NCBI RefSeq assembly: GCF_002099425.1
Contig: NW_018344068.1
Coordinates: 4,698,001 to 4,762,000 of the forward strand
From: Phascolarctos cinereus
Taxonomy: Eukaryota > Chordata > Mammalia > Diprotodontia > Phascolarctidae
Length of the DNA: 64,000 nt
Reading direction: 5' to 3'
Below are positions 43,280 to 53,390 of the stretch, piece by piece. Below the pieces are notes generated by a model. That model saw only the letters and a list, made by a program, of their open reading frames with translations, was not told the DNA's origin and made no database searches. How positions within the stretch are numbered: position 1 is the stretch's first letter; every line of letters begins with the position of its first letter. The position numbers were made by a program, and so were the translations under genes.

Positions 43280-43312
43280 CAACTGGTGTGTGTGTATGTG
43301 TGTGTGTGTTTA
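43280..43312 (+). repeat. short (TG)n tract
   Basis: 'ggtgtgtgtgtatgtgtgtg' and a few more units. Confidence 0.85.
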
Positions 43313-43349
43313 AACAAATTCATGTTCTAGTCACTTTTCCTTAACCCTT

Positions 43350-44020
43350 CAACTGATCAATAAATCAACAAGCATTTACCAAGCTTAGTAACTACGTGCC
43401 AAGCACAGTGAGAAGTGCTGGGAATATAAGTGTAAAGAATGAAACAATCCCTATCCTCACAGTCTAATGGAGAACATAATACCAACATACAAAGTATATA
43501 AAGCATAAATAGAAAATGAGTGCATGCAAATGCATACAAAGTAGTCAAATGCAGGTAGTTTAGCAAGGAGGGCACTAGCAGTTGGGTGGATCAGAAAAAG
43601 GTTTCATGTATAAGGTGGTGCTTGAGCAGCATTATAAAGAAAGAGGGAGATTTTATGAGGTGATATAAGCAGGGAATGCATTCCAGACATGGAGGATGGC
43701 TAGTAGAAAGGCATGTAGTGTCCTAAGGAACAGAGAGATAGTCAGTTTGGCTAGAATGTAGTGTGGTGAATAATATCCAGCAAGGGTAGAAAGATAGGTT
43801 GGGACCAGATTGCATAAGGCTTTGAAAGCCAAACAGAGGATTTTGTGTTTTAGATTAGAGGCAAAAGGAAGTCATTCAACTTGTTTGAGCATGGATGTCA
43901 CATGATCAGATTTGCACTTAGGGAAAATTGCTTTGGCAGAAATGTATAGGATGGGGTGGAGTAGTAAGAGATTTGAGGAAGGATGACCAATTAGGAGCCT
44001 GATGCAACAATCTAAGTTTA
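43350..44020 (-). mobile_element. L2 LINE, last 670 bp
   Basis: Well-preserved antisense L2. In order: 'caacaagcatttaccaagct' (terminus), 'atcctcacagtctaatggag', 'attccagacatggaggatgg', 'aaggctttgaaagccaaaca', 'tgtcacatgatcagatttgc' and 'ttaggagcctgatgcaacaa'. The last blocks are the reverse of the RT C-terminal region ('...YCNSLLVGLP'). Confidence 0.85.
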
Positions 44021-44079
44021 CCTTGTTCTCTATTCTATGATATCTACTGCTGCTTCTGAAACCCCACCTCTCAAAAATG

Positions 44080-44330
44080 TTCAAAAACCTGCATGAGGAA
44101 GTTAAGTGGTGCCTAGAGTCAGAAAGACCTGAGTTCAAATTTGGCCTCAGATACTTACTAGCTGTGTGGCCCTTGGCAAGTCACTTAACCCTGTTTGCCT
44201 CAGTTTCCTCATCTATGAAATATGCTGGAGAAGGAAATGGCAAACTACTCCAGTATCTTTGCCAAGAAATTCTCAAATGGGGTCATGAAGAGGCAGACAC
44301 AACTGAAGAACAACAGAACCTGTATCAGCA
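44080..44330 (+). mobile_element. MAR1 SINE, near full length
   Basis: 'gtggtgcctagagtcagaaa' (head), 'gcaagtcacttaaccctgtt', 'ggagaaggaaatggcaaact', 'actccagtatctttgccaag' and the RTE-type tail 'ggtcatgaagaggcagacac' plus 'aactgaagaacaac'. Confidence 0.95.
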
Positions 44331-44768
44331 ATTTTCACTAGATTCTGTCAACTACTCCATTGTACAATTATGAAGAAGTCAGAACTCCATAATTCAGTTC
44401 AACAAATGCTCATAATTTTCCTATGATGAGAGATACTTCTCTCACCTTTAGTTCTTGTAATACCTTTTAATTTCTAAGGGACCACATTCCCAGGGCACCA
44501 GGTTTTCTCTGGATCTAGGAGTCTTTTGCTTTTTGTCACAGGACTTTTATCTTTAATGTCATTTTCTAAATCATCAATAACTCCAAGTCCAAGAAAGAAG
44601 ACCCTTGGATCTTCCTAAAATTGAATTTCCCTGGTACCCTGGGTTCTAGGATCTGAAACATCGGATCCTGATTAATTTCCTCCCTTGTTCCTCCTTAATG
44701 ATTTATTGTCTTAGCTGGTCATAGGTTTCCATTTATAAGATAGCCAGAAAATAAACAACTAAACAAAA
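44331..44768. other. unassigned DNA
   Basis: No repeat or gene recognised. The phrase aatttctaagggaccaca at 44469-44486 recurs at 45903-45920. Confidence 0.4.
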
Positions 44769-44769
44769 G

Positions 44770-44970
44770 CTAGATTTTCAGCTAAACCTGGATTAAAATC
44801 CCAGTTCTAGTACTTAATAGTTGTGTTACCTTGGGAAATCATGTCTCTTCTCTGAGCATTGGTTTCTTTATCTGAGAAATGTGGATAATAATAGTTGTGA
44901 TAGCTAAACCACAGGACCGTTGTGAGAAAAGTACTCTGCAAACCTCAAATTGATATACAAATGTGTTCAT
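44770..44970 (+). mobile_element. CORE-SINE, L2/MIR-type tail
   Basis: 'aacctggattaaaatcccag', 'ttaccttgggaaatcatgtc', 'ctgagaaatgtggataataa' and 'aagtactctgcaaacctcaa'. Confidence 0.8.
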
Positions 44971-45404
44971 ATAGTTTCTCCCTTTCTCTTGTCTGTAAAA
45001 CAATACCAGAAAAATAGGCTTTCTATTGTTTATTTACAAGGGAAAAGAAAATGACAATTCAGGACTACTATTCCAGGAGATAGTACTTAGAAGTGCATAT
45101 AAAAGAAACCTATCCACTCCCAGGCTGGCTAGGCATCCAATATTCTATCTAGGACAACTTCCTAGTCCTAGCTAGGCCCATCATAATCTTTCCTGGTAGA
45201 AAGACACATCCCATAACAGCCAGCTCCTGATTGCATGGAGGGCTCTAGATGTTGCATCCAGATTTCTATGTAATTGCATTGAGCTCTCCCCTGCCTCTCA
45301 TATAGGGGTAAGAAAAGATAATACAAAACAGGAAAATGTTTGGTAGTGTTTCAATATCCTCATAAATAGAACTCAACACCCCTTGGAAAGTACACAAAGA
45401 TAAG
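44971..45404. other. unassigned DNA
   Basis: No family or frame of interest recognised; repeated 'cctagtcctagctaggcc' phrases near 45160-45180 form a weak local palindrome. Confidence 0.35.
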
Positions 45405-45505
45405 CTTCTCAGTAGAGTGTAAGCTCCTTGAAGGCAGGGGCTATTTTAATTTTTTGTGCCTCACACATAGTTAATAATAAACGCTTGTTGAATTGAAAGT
45501 CCATT
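45405..45505 (+). mobile_element. L2 3' end
   Basis: 'gtgtaagctccttgaaggca' and 'aataaacgcttgttgaattg'. It is followed tail to tail by an antisense L2. Confidence 0.8.
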
Positions 45506-45860
45506 CATCACACCTACCATGTATGGAGACTTGAACTAAGTCTTGGAGCAAATAGATTAAAAAATCTGTCCTTCTTAGAGTTTATAGTCTTGTAGAGGAG
45601 ACAAGTTACAATTAGAAATAAAAAGAAAACAAACTATGACTGCATAGGAGAGGTACAAACTACTCTGGAGTTTTAGAAGAGGGGGCATCCCTTCCATCTG
45701 GGAGAATTAGGGAAGCAATTTGGAGGAGTTGTCTCTGAGCTAGATCCTCAAGCAAGGGTGTAGGAAACACTTCAGGTGGAGATGGAGGTAGGACATTGCA
45801 GGTGGAGGGAATGATATGATTGAAGACATCGTGGATGCATTTGGAGAACAACAATAATGA
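45506..45860 (-). mobile_element. L2 LINE 3' region
   Basis: 'cacctaccatgtatggagac', 'ggtacaaactactctggagt', 'gagctagatcctcaagcaag' and 'gattgaagacatcgtggatg' in antisense order. With the preceding copy it makes an inverted pair of L2 ends. Confidence 0.7.
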
Positions 45861-45964
45861 CAAGAGGCAAGACTTGATGTTGCTATTCAGAGTTAGCTGC
45901 GCAATTTCTAAGGGACCACACCAGGTAACACTCTGCTCAAGCTACAGACTCACATACTAGGCAT

Positions 45965-46327
45965 GTGCAAATGAAAAAGTCATCCTGAAGGGGATGCCCA
46001 TAAATTGGGGAATGGCTGAACAAGTTGTGGTATGTGATTGTAATAGAATACTGCTATACTGTAAGAAATGATGAGCAGCTCAATGATCTTAGAAAAACAT
46101 GGAAAGACTTACATGTAGTAATGAAGAGCAAAATGAGCAGAAACAAGAGAACACTGCATACAGTAAGAGCAATATTGTTTTAAGAATGACTTTGAGTGAA
46201 TAAGCCATTTTGATTATTATAAATACCCTAATTAGCTACAAAGGACATATGAATAAAGATGCTATCTGAATCCAGAGGAAGAACTGATAAGTAGTATGTC
46301 TAGAATGAGTATACATACATATGTGTA

Positions 46328-46360
<33 letters not shown>

Positions 46361-46690
46361 AAAATCATTCTATACATACTTCTGTTTATCAGTTCTCCCT
46401 CTGGATGCAGATAGCATCTTTCTTCATATGTCCTTTGTAGTTAATCTGGGTATTTGTGTCTAATGGTAGCCACCTGTAAGGTGGGGAGGGAGGGAAGAAA
46501 AAAAAGGAAAAAAAAAACAAATTTATATGATAATGTTATTATGTATTTAAAAGGAATAGTAATTTGTACATAACAGATTTGCAATTTCATGTGCAATCAT
46601 TCTTTTTTATTATACCATGTTATGGAAATGCTAGTTTTATTCCATAAATTAAAATAAAATAAATTTATTAATTTATTACTTTTGAAAAGA
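45965..46690 (+). mobile_element. old L1 3' end with fold-back
   Basis: The end of ORF2 ('aattggggaatggctgaaca', 'gaacactgcatacagtaaga') is followed by the 3' UTR ('atttatatgataatgttatt') and the terminus near 'ccataaattaaaataaaata'. The 3' UTR holds a large inverted repeat (separate entry). Same subfamily as 50405-50716. Confidence 0.85.
46221..46455. repeat. inverted repeat (fold-back) in the L1 3' UTR
   Basis: Left arm 46221-46320 ('ctacaaaggacatatgaata', 'aagatgctatctgaatccag') and right arm 46352-46455 are reverse complements at roughly 85-90 per cent. The loop is the (ATGT)/(TG)n tract 46321-46351. The right arm is a second, inverted copy of the same L1 segment, so this is a local inverted duplication. 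Confidence 0.85.
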
Positions 46691-46806
46691 AAAAGAAAAA
46701 AAGTAGGTTGCTATATCTGATCAAACCCCAACTAAAACCCCAAGTTCTGACTCATAGCTTGAGCTATAGCATCTCAGCCCTGTCACGTTGATGAACTGAC
46801 AGGAGT

Positions 46807-46829
46807 GTGTGTGTGTGTGTGTGTGTGAG
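46807..46829 (+). repeat. (TG)n tract
   Basis: About eleven TG units. Confidence 0.9.
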
Positions 46830-47115
46830 TCTTGGCTTTTCCCAGTCTCTTTATGGATATGAATAAAACAAATAATAACACCTCTTTCTCTCTCAAAAAG
46901 CAGTCCCCATTCCATTGTACTTCTAATATCTTTCCCAACAATACGTAGTCCTGCAAGAATGGTTCACCTACCTATAGATTAAAGCACATTTACTGAAGTG
47001 GCATCAAAAGTAACAAAATGCAGTGTGAGAATTCTGGAGCAGCAGAACTTCCTCCTAGGCAGTCTGAAATCTCAGTATCTCACCATCTAGTTTTCAGACC
47101 ATTTTGATAGTGTAT
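46830..47115. other. unassigned DNA
   Basis: No repeat recognised. Confidence 0.35.
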
Positions 47116-47117
47116 CA

Positions 47118-47122
47118 CCCCA

Positions 47123-47177
<55 letters not shown>
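47118..47177 (+). repeat. (CA)n microsatellite
   Basis: About 29 uninterrupted CA units, the purest dinucleotide tract in the window and therefore probably length-variable. Confidence 0.95.
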
Positions 47178-47178
<1 letters not shown>

Positions 47179-47520
47179 TTTAAATGTGAGGTAGCACCTC
47201 TTTTGGCATTGACCTCCTACCATGCCTGTTCCTATAATGACTATCATAGGCTTTTTCAGCATCCTTTTGGCTGCTAGCTAGGGAAAGCCACTGTTGGACA
47301 ACTCAGGCTAGTCACTGAGGGTCTGGCTTTATGTACTATCTCTCTGTCTTCTTCAGAAGGCTTCCAGACATCTGTTTGTTACATCCTCTATAAATCTGAC
47401 TCTTTCTGACTATCCCAGTTAAAATGGAACATTAGGGTAGACTTTGACACTCTGTTTACATTACATTTCCTGAAGATTCTAACCCCTATGTTTTCTGATC
47501 TTTCTGGTTACTAGAATATT
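47178..47520. other. unassigned DNA
   Basis: No family or exon recognised. Confidence 0.35.
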
Positions 47521-47521
47521 A

Positions 47522-47582
47522 TACAGTGTATCCTAAATCCTTAAAGCTTAAAACTACACTAACACTTTAAGGACACCATGTT
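47522..47582. mobile_element. mariner-type mini-MITE
   Basis: A 60-bp near-palindrome: 'acagtgtatcctaaatcctt' at one end and 'cactttaaggacaccatgt' at the other pair as terminal inverted repeats. Ends of the 'cagggtgtcccaaaag' type are known from mariner-derived hairpin MITEs. The TA next to each end is compatible with mariner targeting. Confidence 0.55.
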
Positions 47583-47641
47583 GATAGATGGATAGATAGA
47601 TATTTATATAGATGTGTATATATATGCATACATATACACAA
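47583..47641 (+). repeat. GATA/TATA microsatellite
   Basis: 'gatagatggatagatagata' followed by TATATG variants. It starts right at the edge of the mini-MITE. Confidence 0.85.
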
Positions 47642-48415
47642 TATTTGAAATAGAGGGAAAACAACAGTTGTCATAGGAAGCACATGGGACTTCTGCTAGA
47701 GGTTACATGAGACTGAAGAGGTAGGTTGGAGACAAAGTGTGGAGACTCATAATTGACAAATTCAAGTTTTTCTGTAACCACTGAATTCCTTCCAGAGAAG
47801 ACCAGGGGTATCTCAAATCATAGTGTCCTGGGCAACAATCACACGTTCGTTGTAGATAAATCTCTAGAAAAAAGTACACACAGAAAGGACATGCAGAACA
47901 GAAGTTCAATAATATGCCTGTGATAATGTCAGATATGTGTGAGAATGAAGTAATAATTAACTGAGTACATTCATGAAATATCGATTATTTTAATATAGTC
48001 AGTATAAACAGCTAAACCAAAGTCACTGGAAAAAATTTCCTCCCTTGTTAGGCTCAAATTGCCAGCTTTGAGCCTTACCTCACACTATTTCTTTTCATAT
48101 GTTCTAGAGTCCAAGTAAGAGGATGTGATACGACTGTGGTATAACAAGTCTGTCGAACAAGAAAGAATAAGCCAGAAAATATGGATCATAAAAAGCTTCC
48201 TTCTTGCTGTAAAAGCCTAGAATTTTGTCTTTCTTATCGTAGGTCTCATGGGTATAATCAACTGTGTGATTTTCCAATTGTCATTTGGGAACTGGTCCCA
48301 GGGTATCTTAACTTTTAATCAGTGAAGAGTGTACTTCTAGAGCCAGAAGAAATCTATATAGGTTATCTCCCTCTTTCTGCCTCCTCTGGGAAGGTTGGCT
48401 CATAAAATATTGAAA
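47642..48415. other. 770 bp, mostly unassigned
   Basis: A phrase at 47720-47790 ('gaggtaggttggagacaaag') may be a scrap of antisense L2. The remainder shows no repeat, frame or RNA. Confidence 0.35.
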
Positions 48416-48419
48416 ATAG

Positions 48420-48625
48420 ATAGATATGTTCTTGTTCTAAAAATAATCTTCTGGAAATTATTTCATAGTTTCCCATCACAGTGTTCCCAATGCTTAACCA
48501 CTCTCTCCATTAGAAGTTCAGTTTTGTCTAGCCAAACTCACTTACTACAATTTCAAGCAATTTCTTCTTGTTCCAACCTTTGCTCAAATATTGTATTTCC
48601 GCCATCTTCCTTAGACTAATTGTTC
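48420..48625 (-). mobile_element. probable L3/CR1 3' piece
   Basis: 'tttcccatcacagtgttccc' and 'atttcaagcaatttcttctt' resemble the antisense L3 3' UTR. Weak. Confidence 0.4.
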
Positions 48626-48639
48626 TTATTCTTCAACTC

Positions 48640-48800
48640 ATCAGTCAATCAAGCAGTATTTATTATGGTTTAAAAGGTGTTAGACTCTCTTACAAAGCTC
48701 TGGGGATAACAGACAAGAGGAAAAGAGTTCTTGTCCTCAAGGAGATTATAGTCTAGCTAGAGAGACAGCATGCACACAAAATAGATATATGGTGATTTAA
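48640..48800 (-). mobile_element. L2 LINE 3' end
   Basis: 'gtcaatcaagcagtatttat', 'tgtcctcaaggagattatag' and 'gagacagcatgcacacaaaa'. Antisense. Confidence 0.75.
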
Positions 48801-48859
48801 GATTGAGGGTAATTTAACTTATGCAACCGATTTTCTGTTTTTGGTCATTTTGCTCATTC

Positions 48860-48960
48860 TTCCTCAAGCCATATTCAGTTTTCTAAGCACTGTCTTAAAA
48901 TGCCAAGACAAAAAAGAGATCCAGTCCTCTGAGGACTTGATCAGTGCATGATGTTGGAGG
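48860..48960 (-). mobile_element. L2 LINE 3' end fragment
   Basis: 'tctaagcactgtcttaaaat' and 'atccagtcctctgaggactt'. A second antisense L2 end 200 bp after the first. Confidence 0.55.
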
Positions 48961-49004
48961 GACATTGTTCTGATGCTTGTGTTAATGAACATGACCAATG
49001 GATA

Positions 49005-49075
49005 TGTTGGCTTCAAATTGAAAGGAACCTTAAAGGTTTAATCTCCTTCCCTACCTTCTAGGAGGGAAGATACTT
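49005..49075 (-). mobile_element. SINE tail scrap
   Basis: 'attgaaaggaaccttaaagg' is the L3-type tail of a CORE-SINE in antisense; little else remains. Confidence 0.45.
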
Positions 49076-49124
49076 ACCCATATTTAGGGATAATGGTAAG
49101 GGAAATGCAAAGAGTTTAAGTCTT

Positions 49125-49310
49125 AGAGTCACAAAACATTAAAGTGAGAAGAGACTTTAGATGTCATACAGTCCAAGTTTCTTTAACAGAGGAGGAAACT
49201 GAGGTCCAAAGAGGGGAAAAAACTGTCCTGAGGCCACACAGCTAAAACTAAGTTCTTTTAAACTCCCAAGCCACACCCCACTATCCTGTTATACCACATG
49301 AGATAGAGAA
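49125..49310 (-). mobile_element. CORE-SINE with L3-like tail
   Basis: 'gtgagaagagactttagatg', 'gaggaggaaactgaggtcca' and 'tgaggccacacagctaaaac'. Confidence 0.8.
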
Positions 49311-49532
49311 AAGGTTGGAATTCTACTTTGTTTTGCTTGTTAATTCTTGTAATGCTGTCTCTTAATTCTGCTAATGGCCCATTGTGAATCCTAGGTAAAT
49401 TTCTGCCATATGTGCTCCTGAACAGGATTTTCTCTCACCTGTGTCCATAAAGTTTGCCCCTGCTTTACTCGTGTCCCTTTTGAATTGTATTCATTGCATT
49501 TCTTGAATTGCTTGAATGCTGATTGATTTTAG
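49311..49532. other. unassigned DNA
   Basis: Not recognised. Confidence 0.35.
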
Positions 49533-49534
49533 TA

Positions 49535-49705
49535 TAGGATCATAGATTAGAGCTGGAAAGGGTCTTCAAGATCATATAGTCCAATTTCCTTATTGTATGG
49601 ATAAGGAAGCTAACACTTCGAGAAGCAAAGCAGTTGCCTCCAGATGCACAGAAGAAGCCCACATCTAAGCTCATGTATCCTGACTCCAAATCCAAAATGT
49701 CAAAG
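49535..49705 (-). mobile_element. CORE-SINE with L3-like tail
   Basis: 'ggatcatagattagagctgg', 'ccaatttccttattgtatgg' and 'catgtatcctgactccaaat'. The CORE is partly deleted. Confidence 0.75.
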
Positions 49706-50157
49706 TCGCATAGAAGTAAATAATCCTGTGAATGGGAAGAGCTATAGCTGCAGGTTTTCTACATCCATTCTACAGATCAGAACAGTTTTCTCTCACTTTG
49801 GGTCCTGACCTCTCTTTCCCAGGGCATAATACGTGCATCTTTCTCTGACTGGTAAATCCACAGGACCTGGACGCATGGCAAGAAGGAGTGACAACCAGAG
49901 AGGTTTAACATATAGCCATTTATAACGTGCCTAATCTCCCTTGAGAAGGGAAAGCAGAGACCCAAGCAGACCTGGTGGAGCCTGAACATTTGCATTCTGA
50001 TCCCATTCATTCTGAAGGTCCTTAGAGGATCATATTTCCTGCAACTGCATCAGGCCTGGCACTGAATTTTTCCAATTCTTTTACTGCTCCTAGTCTGAGT
50101 CCAATTTCTATCCCAGTCATTCTCATAATTAAGGCAGAATTAAGGAAATAAGGCATC
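49706..50157. other. 450 bp without recognised repeats
   Basis: GC somewhat higher than its surroundings ('cacaggacctggacgcatgg'). A 77-codon minus frame here lacks any domain. Candidate single-copy DNA. Confidence 0.4.
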
Positions 50158-50290
50158 TTCCATGTCTTCCTCCTTCCTCTCCCTTGCCTGCAAAAAAATT
50201 CTTCCTTCCCTCATTTCCCCCCCTTTCCCTTTGTCCCCTTCTCATCTCCTTTCCTATTTTCTCCCTTTTCTCTTTCCCTCCTTCCCACTT
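50158..50290 (+). repeat. pyrimidine-rich tract
   Basis: Almost continuous C/T, for example 'cctttccctttgtccccttc'. Both overlapping frames are low-complexity artefacts. Confidence 0.85.
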
Positions 50291-50324
50291 TGCCTCATAT
50301 ATGAGTGTATTCACAGAACATTAC

Positions 50325-50853
50325 AACTAAAAGGAACCCAAGATCACAGATTTTGAGCTGAAAAGGACTTTAGAGGCTATTGAGTCTATTTCCAAACATA
50401 ATTAGGAAAAAAGGAAAATAACCTATATGTTCTACAATGTTTGTAGCAGCTCTCTTTGTGGTGGCAAAGAACTGGAAATTACAAAGATGCCCATCAATCA
50501 GAGAATGGCTGAATAAGTTGTGGTCTATGATTGTGATGAAATACTACTGTGCTATAAGAAACAAGGAGCTCAATGATCTTAAAAAATACAGAATGACTTG
50601 CATGAAATAATGAAGAGTGAAATGAGCGGAACTGAGAGAACACTGAATACAGTAATAACAATGTTGTTTTAGGAATGACTTTGAGTGAATAAATCATTCT
50701 GAATATTATAAATATCCAATTCCTTTATTTTATAGGTGAGGAAGCTGAGGCCCAGTGAGATTAAATGCCTTAATTAAATATCTGAGGTGTGATTTTAACC
50801 CAACTCTTTCTGATTAAAAAATCCAGCCCTCTATCCACAATACCAGATTGCCT
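50325..50853 (-). mobile_element. CORE-SINE split by an L1
   Basis: Antisense SINE parts 50325-50404 ('tgagctgaaaaggactttag') and 50717-50853 ('ggtgaggaagctgaggccca', 'ccagccctctatccacaata') surround an L1 fragment. Confidence 0.8.
50405..50716 (+). mobile_element. old L1 fragment inside a SINE
   Basis: 'gtagcagctctctttgtggt', 'agagaatggctgaataagtt' and 'atgactttgagtgaataaat'. Truncated at both ends; the 3' UTR is missing, which is unusual for a simple retrotransposition. Confidence 0.8.
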
Positions 50854-50867
50854 TTCAGTCGAAAGAA

Positions 50868-51010
50868 TCTCTTCTCATTTGAAATATAAGGAAACTGAGT
50901 CCCAGAGGCAGAAGTGACCTGCCCATGGTTACATCGTGAGTTCATAGCATAGTCAGGACATGAATTCAGTTTTCTAAATTCCAGGTCTAGAGCTGTTTCC
51001 ATTGTGAATA
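50868..51010 (-). mobile_element. CORE-SINE
   Basis: 'aaggaaactgagtcccagag', 'gacctgcccatggttacatc' and 'caggtctagagctgtttcca'. Confidence 0.7.
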
Positions 51011-51368
51011 AAATTTAAGCAACTTGCCTACAGTCAGTCTGCAACGTTAGAGCTAAAATGAATAATCTCTAAGTTTCAAAGTCATTTTTAGATTCACCAA
51101 ACTAACTTGAAATACAGATGTTTTCAACTTTCAAAAATAGGTGTGTTCTTGAAAAGTGATCTCTGTAAAATAATTTTTTTTGCAAATTCTGTTTTAAATA
51201 TGTCACGAAGTCTTACTGTGAATCATTTGGTTTAAAAAATCTTAATTCACATTTTCTGATTATTTTAAGTGAGGTACTTTTGTATTTCTGTAATATAGAG
51301 ATAACATATGTAATTATGATGTTATCTGACACCTGAAGCATTTCTTAGGTTTAAAGTTATTTTTGAGA
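51011..51368. other. AT-rich unassigned DNA
   Basis: No family recognised. A further short SINE-like scrap may lie at 51015-51060. Confidence 0.35.
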
Positions 51369-51369
51369 G

Positions 51370-51497
51370 GCCACTGTGGTTTGTCCTCTTCCCTTTTCCT
51401 TCTCTCTCCTCTTTTCCATTTCTGTTTTTTTTTCTTTTCTCCTCTTTCTTTCTGCCCTTTCTCTTTCTGTTCTTCCTCATCCTTCTCCCCTTTCAGG
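51370..51497 (+). repeat. pyrimidine-rich tract
   Basis: 'ctcttcccttttccttctct' and similar for 125 bp. Confidence 0.8.
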
Positions 51498-51848
51498 ATC
51501 TTAGAGTCTAAGTCTGAGAGAAGAGGTTACATTAGCCTATGTGTGATGGGCATTTCTACTTTTGGAGACTTTTATTCACCTTCTTTCTGCCTGTCTTGCC
51601 ATCCCTAAAGCTTCTAATACCAGCCGTCAGAAGGCAGTAAGGGCTAGAGCTATAAGCTACAACCGATAGTACAACCATGTGCAAATAATTGTATCTGAAA
51701 CAAACAACAACAACAAAAAAACCCCACAGGAATTGTTTGCAATCTCTCTTTTCCTATACCTGAGGGGAATATATCTTTCTCATCATTTACCCCATTTATC
51801 GAGGCTAAGAAGCTCCTAGTTTCTGAGCCATTTCTTCTCAGACATATT
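51498..51848. other. unassigned DNA
   Basis: Has an A-rich 'aacaacaacaaaaaaacccc' segment near 51705 that might be the tail of a lost retrocopy. Nothing else recognised. Confidence 0.35.
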
Positions 51849-51849
51849 G

Positions 51850-52544
51850 CAATTTAGGTACTAAACAGGCATTTATTGGCCATCTGGCCATACAGCTCTA
51901 GCACTAAGTGCTAAGAAGGACACAGAGATAAATTAGAAAATTGAAAAGAATCCCAACTCTGTCCCTTACTACCTGTGTGACTGTGCAAGTCATTTAACCT
52001 CTCTGGGCCTTAGTTTCCTCATCATTAAAACAGACAATTTAATTAGATGATTTTTACCATTCCTTACAGCTCTGAAGTCAAGATCCTATGATCCTAAGAT
52101 GATCTTCCTTGTCCATGGGGAGTTCACAATCCAGAAGGAAAGATGGGGCCTACAGTCATGAAGTAGGTATATGATAAATGCCAAAAGATTCATGTCAACA
52201 ATAGTCAGCATAAGAGTTTTAAGGAGATGGAACTCAGAGCAGGCTGAAGGTGTTTTGGAAAAGGTTCTTAGAGGAAGTGAGACTAGAGCTAGACCCCCAA
52301 GAAATAAGATTCCCAAGAGAGAGAATGTCATGAGCATAGGTAAAGAGGTAGGAATGTACCAAACATATTCAGGTAACACAAATCTGACTGAAATAGGGGG
52401 TTTAAAAAGTGGAGCAGTTGTAAGGTATGTGAGTTGGGGAAAAGGGAAGAAGATCATGGAAGACTTTGAATGCCAGCCTGAGAAATAAAAAAAAAATGAG
52501 TGGTGGGGTTTAATAGATTGCAGGCAGGAGTCAATACTGTGAAA
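51850..52544 (-). mobile_element. L2 LINE 3' region, interrupted
   Basis: Antisense L2 on both sides of a SINE: 'ctagcactaagtgctaagaa' before, then 'gttcacaatccagaaggaaa', 'gctgaaggtgttttggaaaa' and 'gaagactttgaatgccagcc' after. The 154-codon minus frame (52550-52086) is the decayed L2 sense strand. Confidence 0.75.
51935..52100 (+). mobile_element. CORE-SINE inside L2
   Basis: 'cttactacctgtgtgactgt', 'gccttagtttcctcatcatt' and the L3-type tail 'attccttacagctctgaagt'. Confidence 0.8.
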
Positions 52545-53085
52545 TAGCACTCAAAAAAAGCTAATGTGGGATTGGGGAGGTCCTGGATAGATTACATTTG
52601 TAGTATGTATGTATCCAGTTCATGGCACCACGTTTTAGAAAGGATATTGACCAGCAGATGTGTGCCTCAGGATAATGGGAGGATTCAAAACCATGCAATG
52701 CAAGGATTAATTGAAGGATTTGGGAATGGTTAACCCAGAGAAAAGACTAATAGGGGAAACGATAGTTGTCTTCACGTATTTTAGGCATATCATATGAAAG
52801 AAGTGTTGTATGTGTACTACTTGACCCAAAAGGACAGAGTTAGGGTAGAAGCTTGGTAAAATAAGGTAAGAAGTTTTTAAAAGGTAAATTTCAGGTTAAT
52901 ATAAAGGCAAAAGTATCCACCAAATAGAACTATCACAATTGAAATGTAGCACTGAGGAGGTAGTGAACTTCTCATCAATAAAAATAAAATTCAGTCTTCA
53001 GCTGAAGACTAAAAAACTAGTTGTTCAGTAAGTACTCTTCAAAGAGGGGTAAGGCTAGTTGACCTCTGAGATCTCTTCCAACAAT
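52545..53085 (+). mobile_element. L3/CR1 3' end, about 540 bp
   Basis: 'aaaaaaagctaatgtgggat', 'gttcatggcaccacgtttta', 'gaaaggatattgaccagcag', 'gatagttgtcttcacgtatt' and 'gttgacctctgagatctctt' are L3 blocks in order: the end of ORF2 plus the 3' UTR. Confidence 0.85.
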
Positions 53086-53260
53086 ATACTTCTTTTCCCT
53101 ACCCCAAGATCTGGGATTTCACATTTTCAACCCACAGTTGTGCTATGGAAGGAAGGGCTGGCTCTCTCTCCAGAGAATGTGTCACGTGAAAAAAAAGCTA
53201 TGGGAGCATGAAGGAGTTGCTATAGAAATAGCAACATAGAAGACCCAAAGGGGGATGACA
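53086..53260. other. unassigned DNA
   Basis: Not recognised. Confidence 0.35.
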
Positions 53261-53261
53261 A

Positions 53262-53390
53262 TAATAATAATGTACATTTCTATAGCAATATAAGGTTTAT
53301 GTAGTACTTTCCTCATAACTCAGTGAGATAAGCAGTAAAAGTATTATGAGCTTCATTTATAGAAGAAAAAACTGAGGTGTTATATTACTC
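53262..53390 (-). mobile_element. CORE-SINE 3' half
   Basis: 'ataacaataataataatgta' is not exact; the firm parts are 'tatgtagtactttcctcata' and 'tagaagaaaaaactgaggtg'. The head is missing. Confidence 0.6.

Noticed and set aside
52086-52550. 154-codon minus-strand frame
   Set aside because: It is the decayed sense strand of an L2 LINE 3' region, not a host gene.
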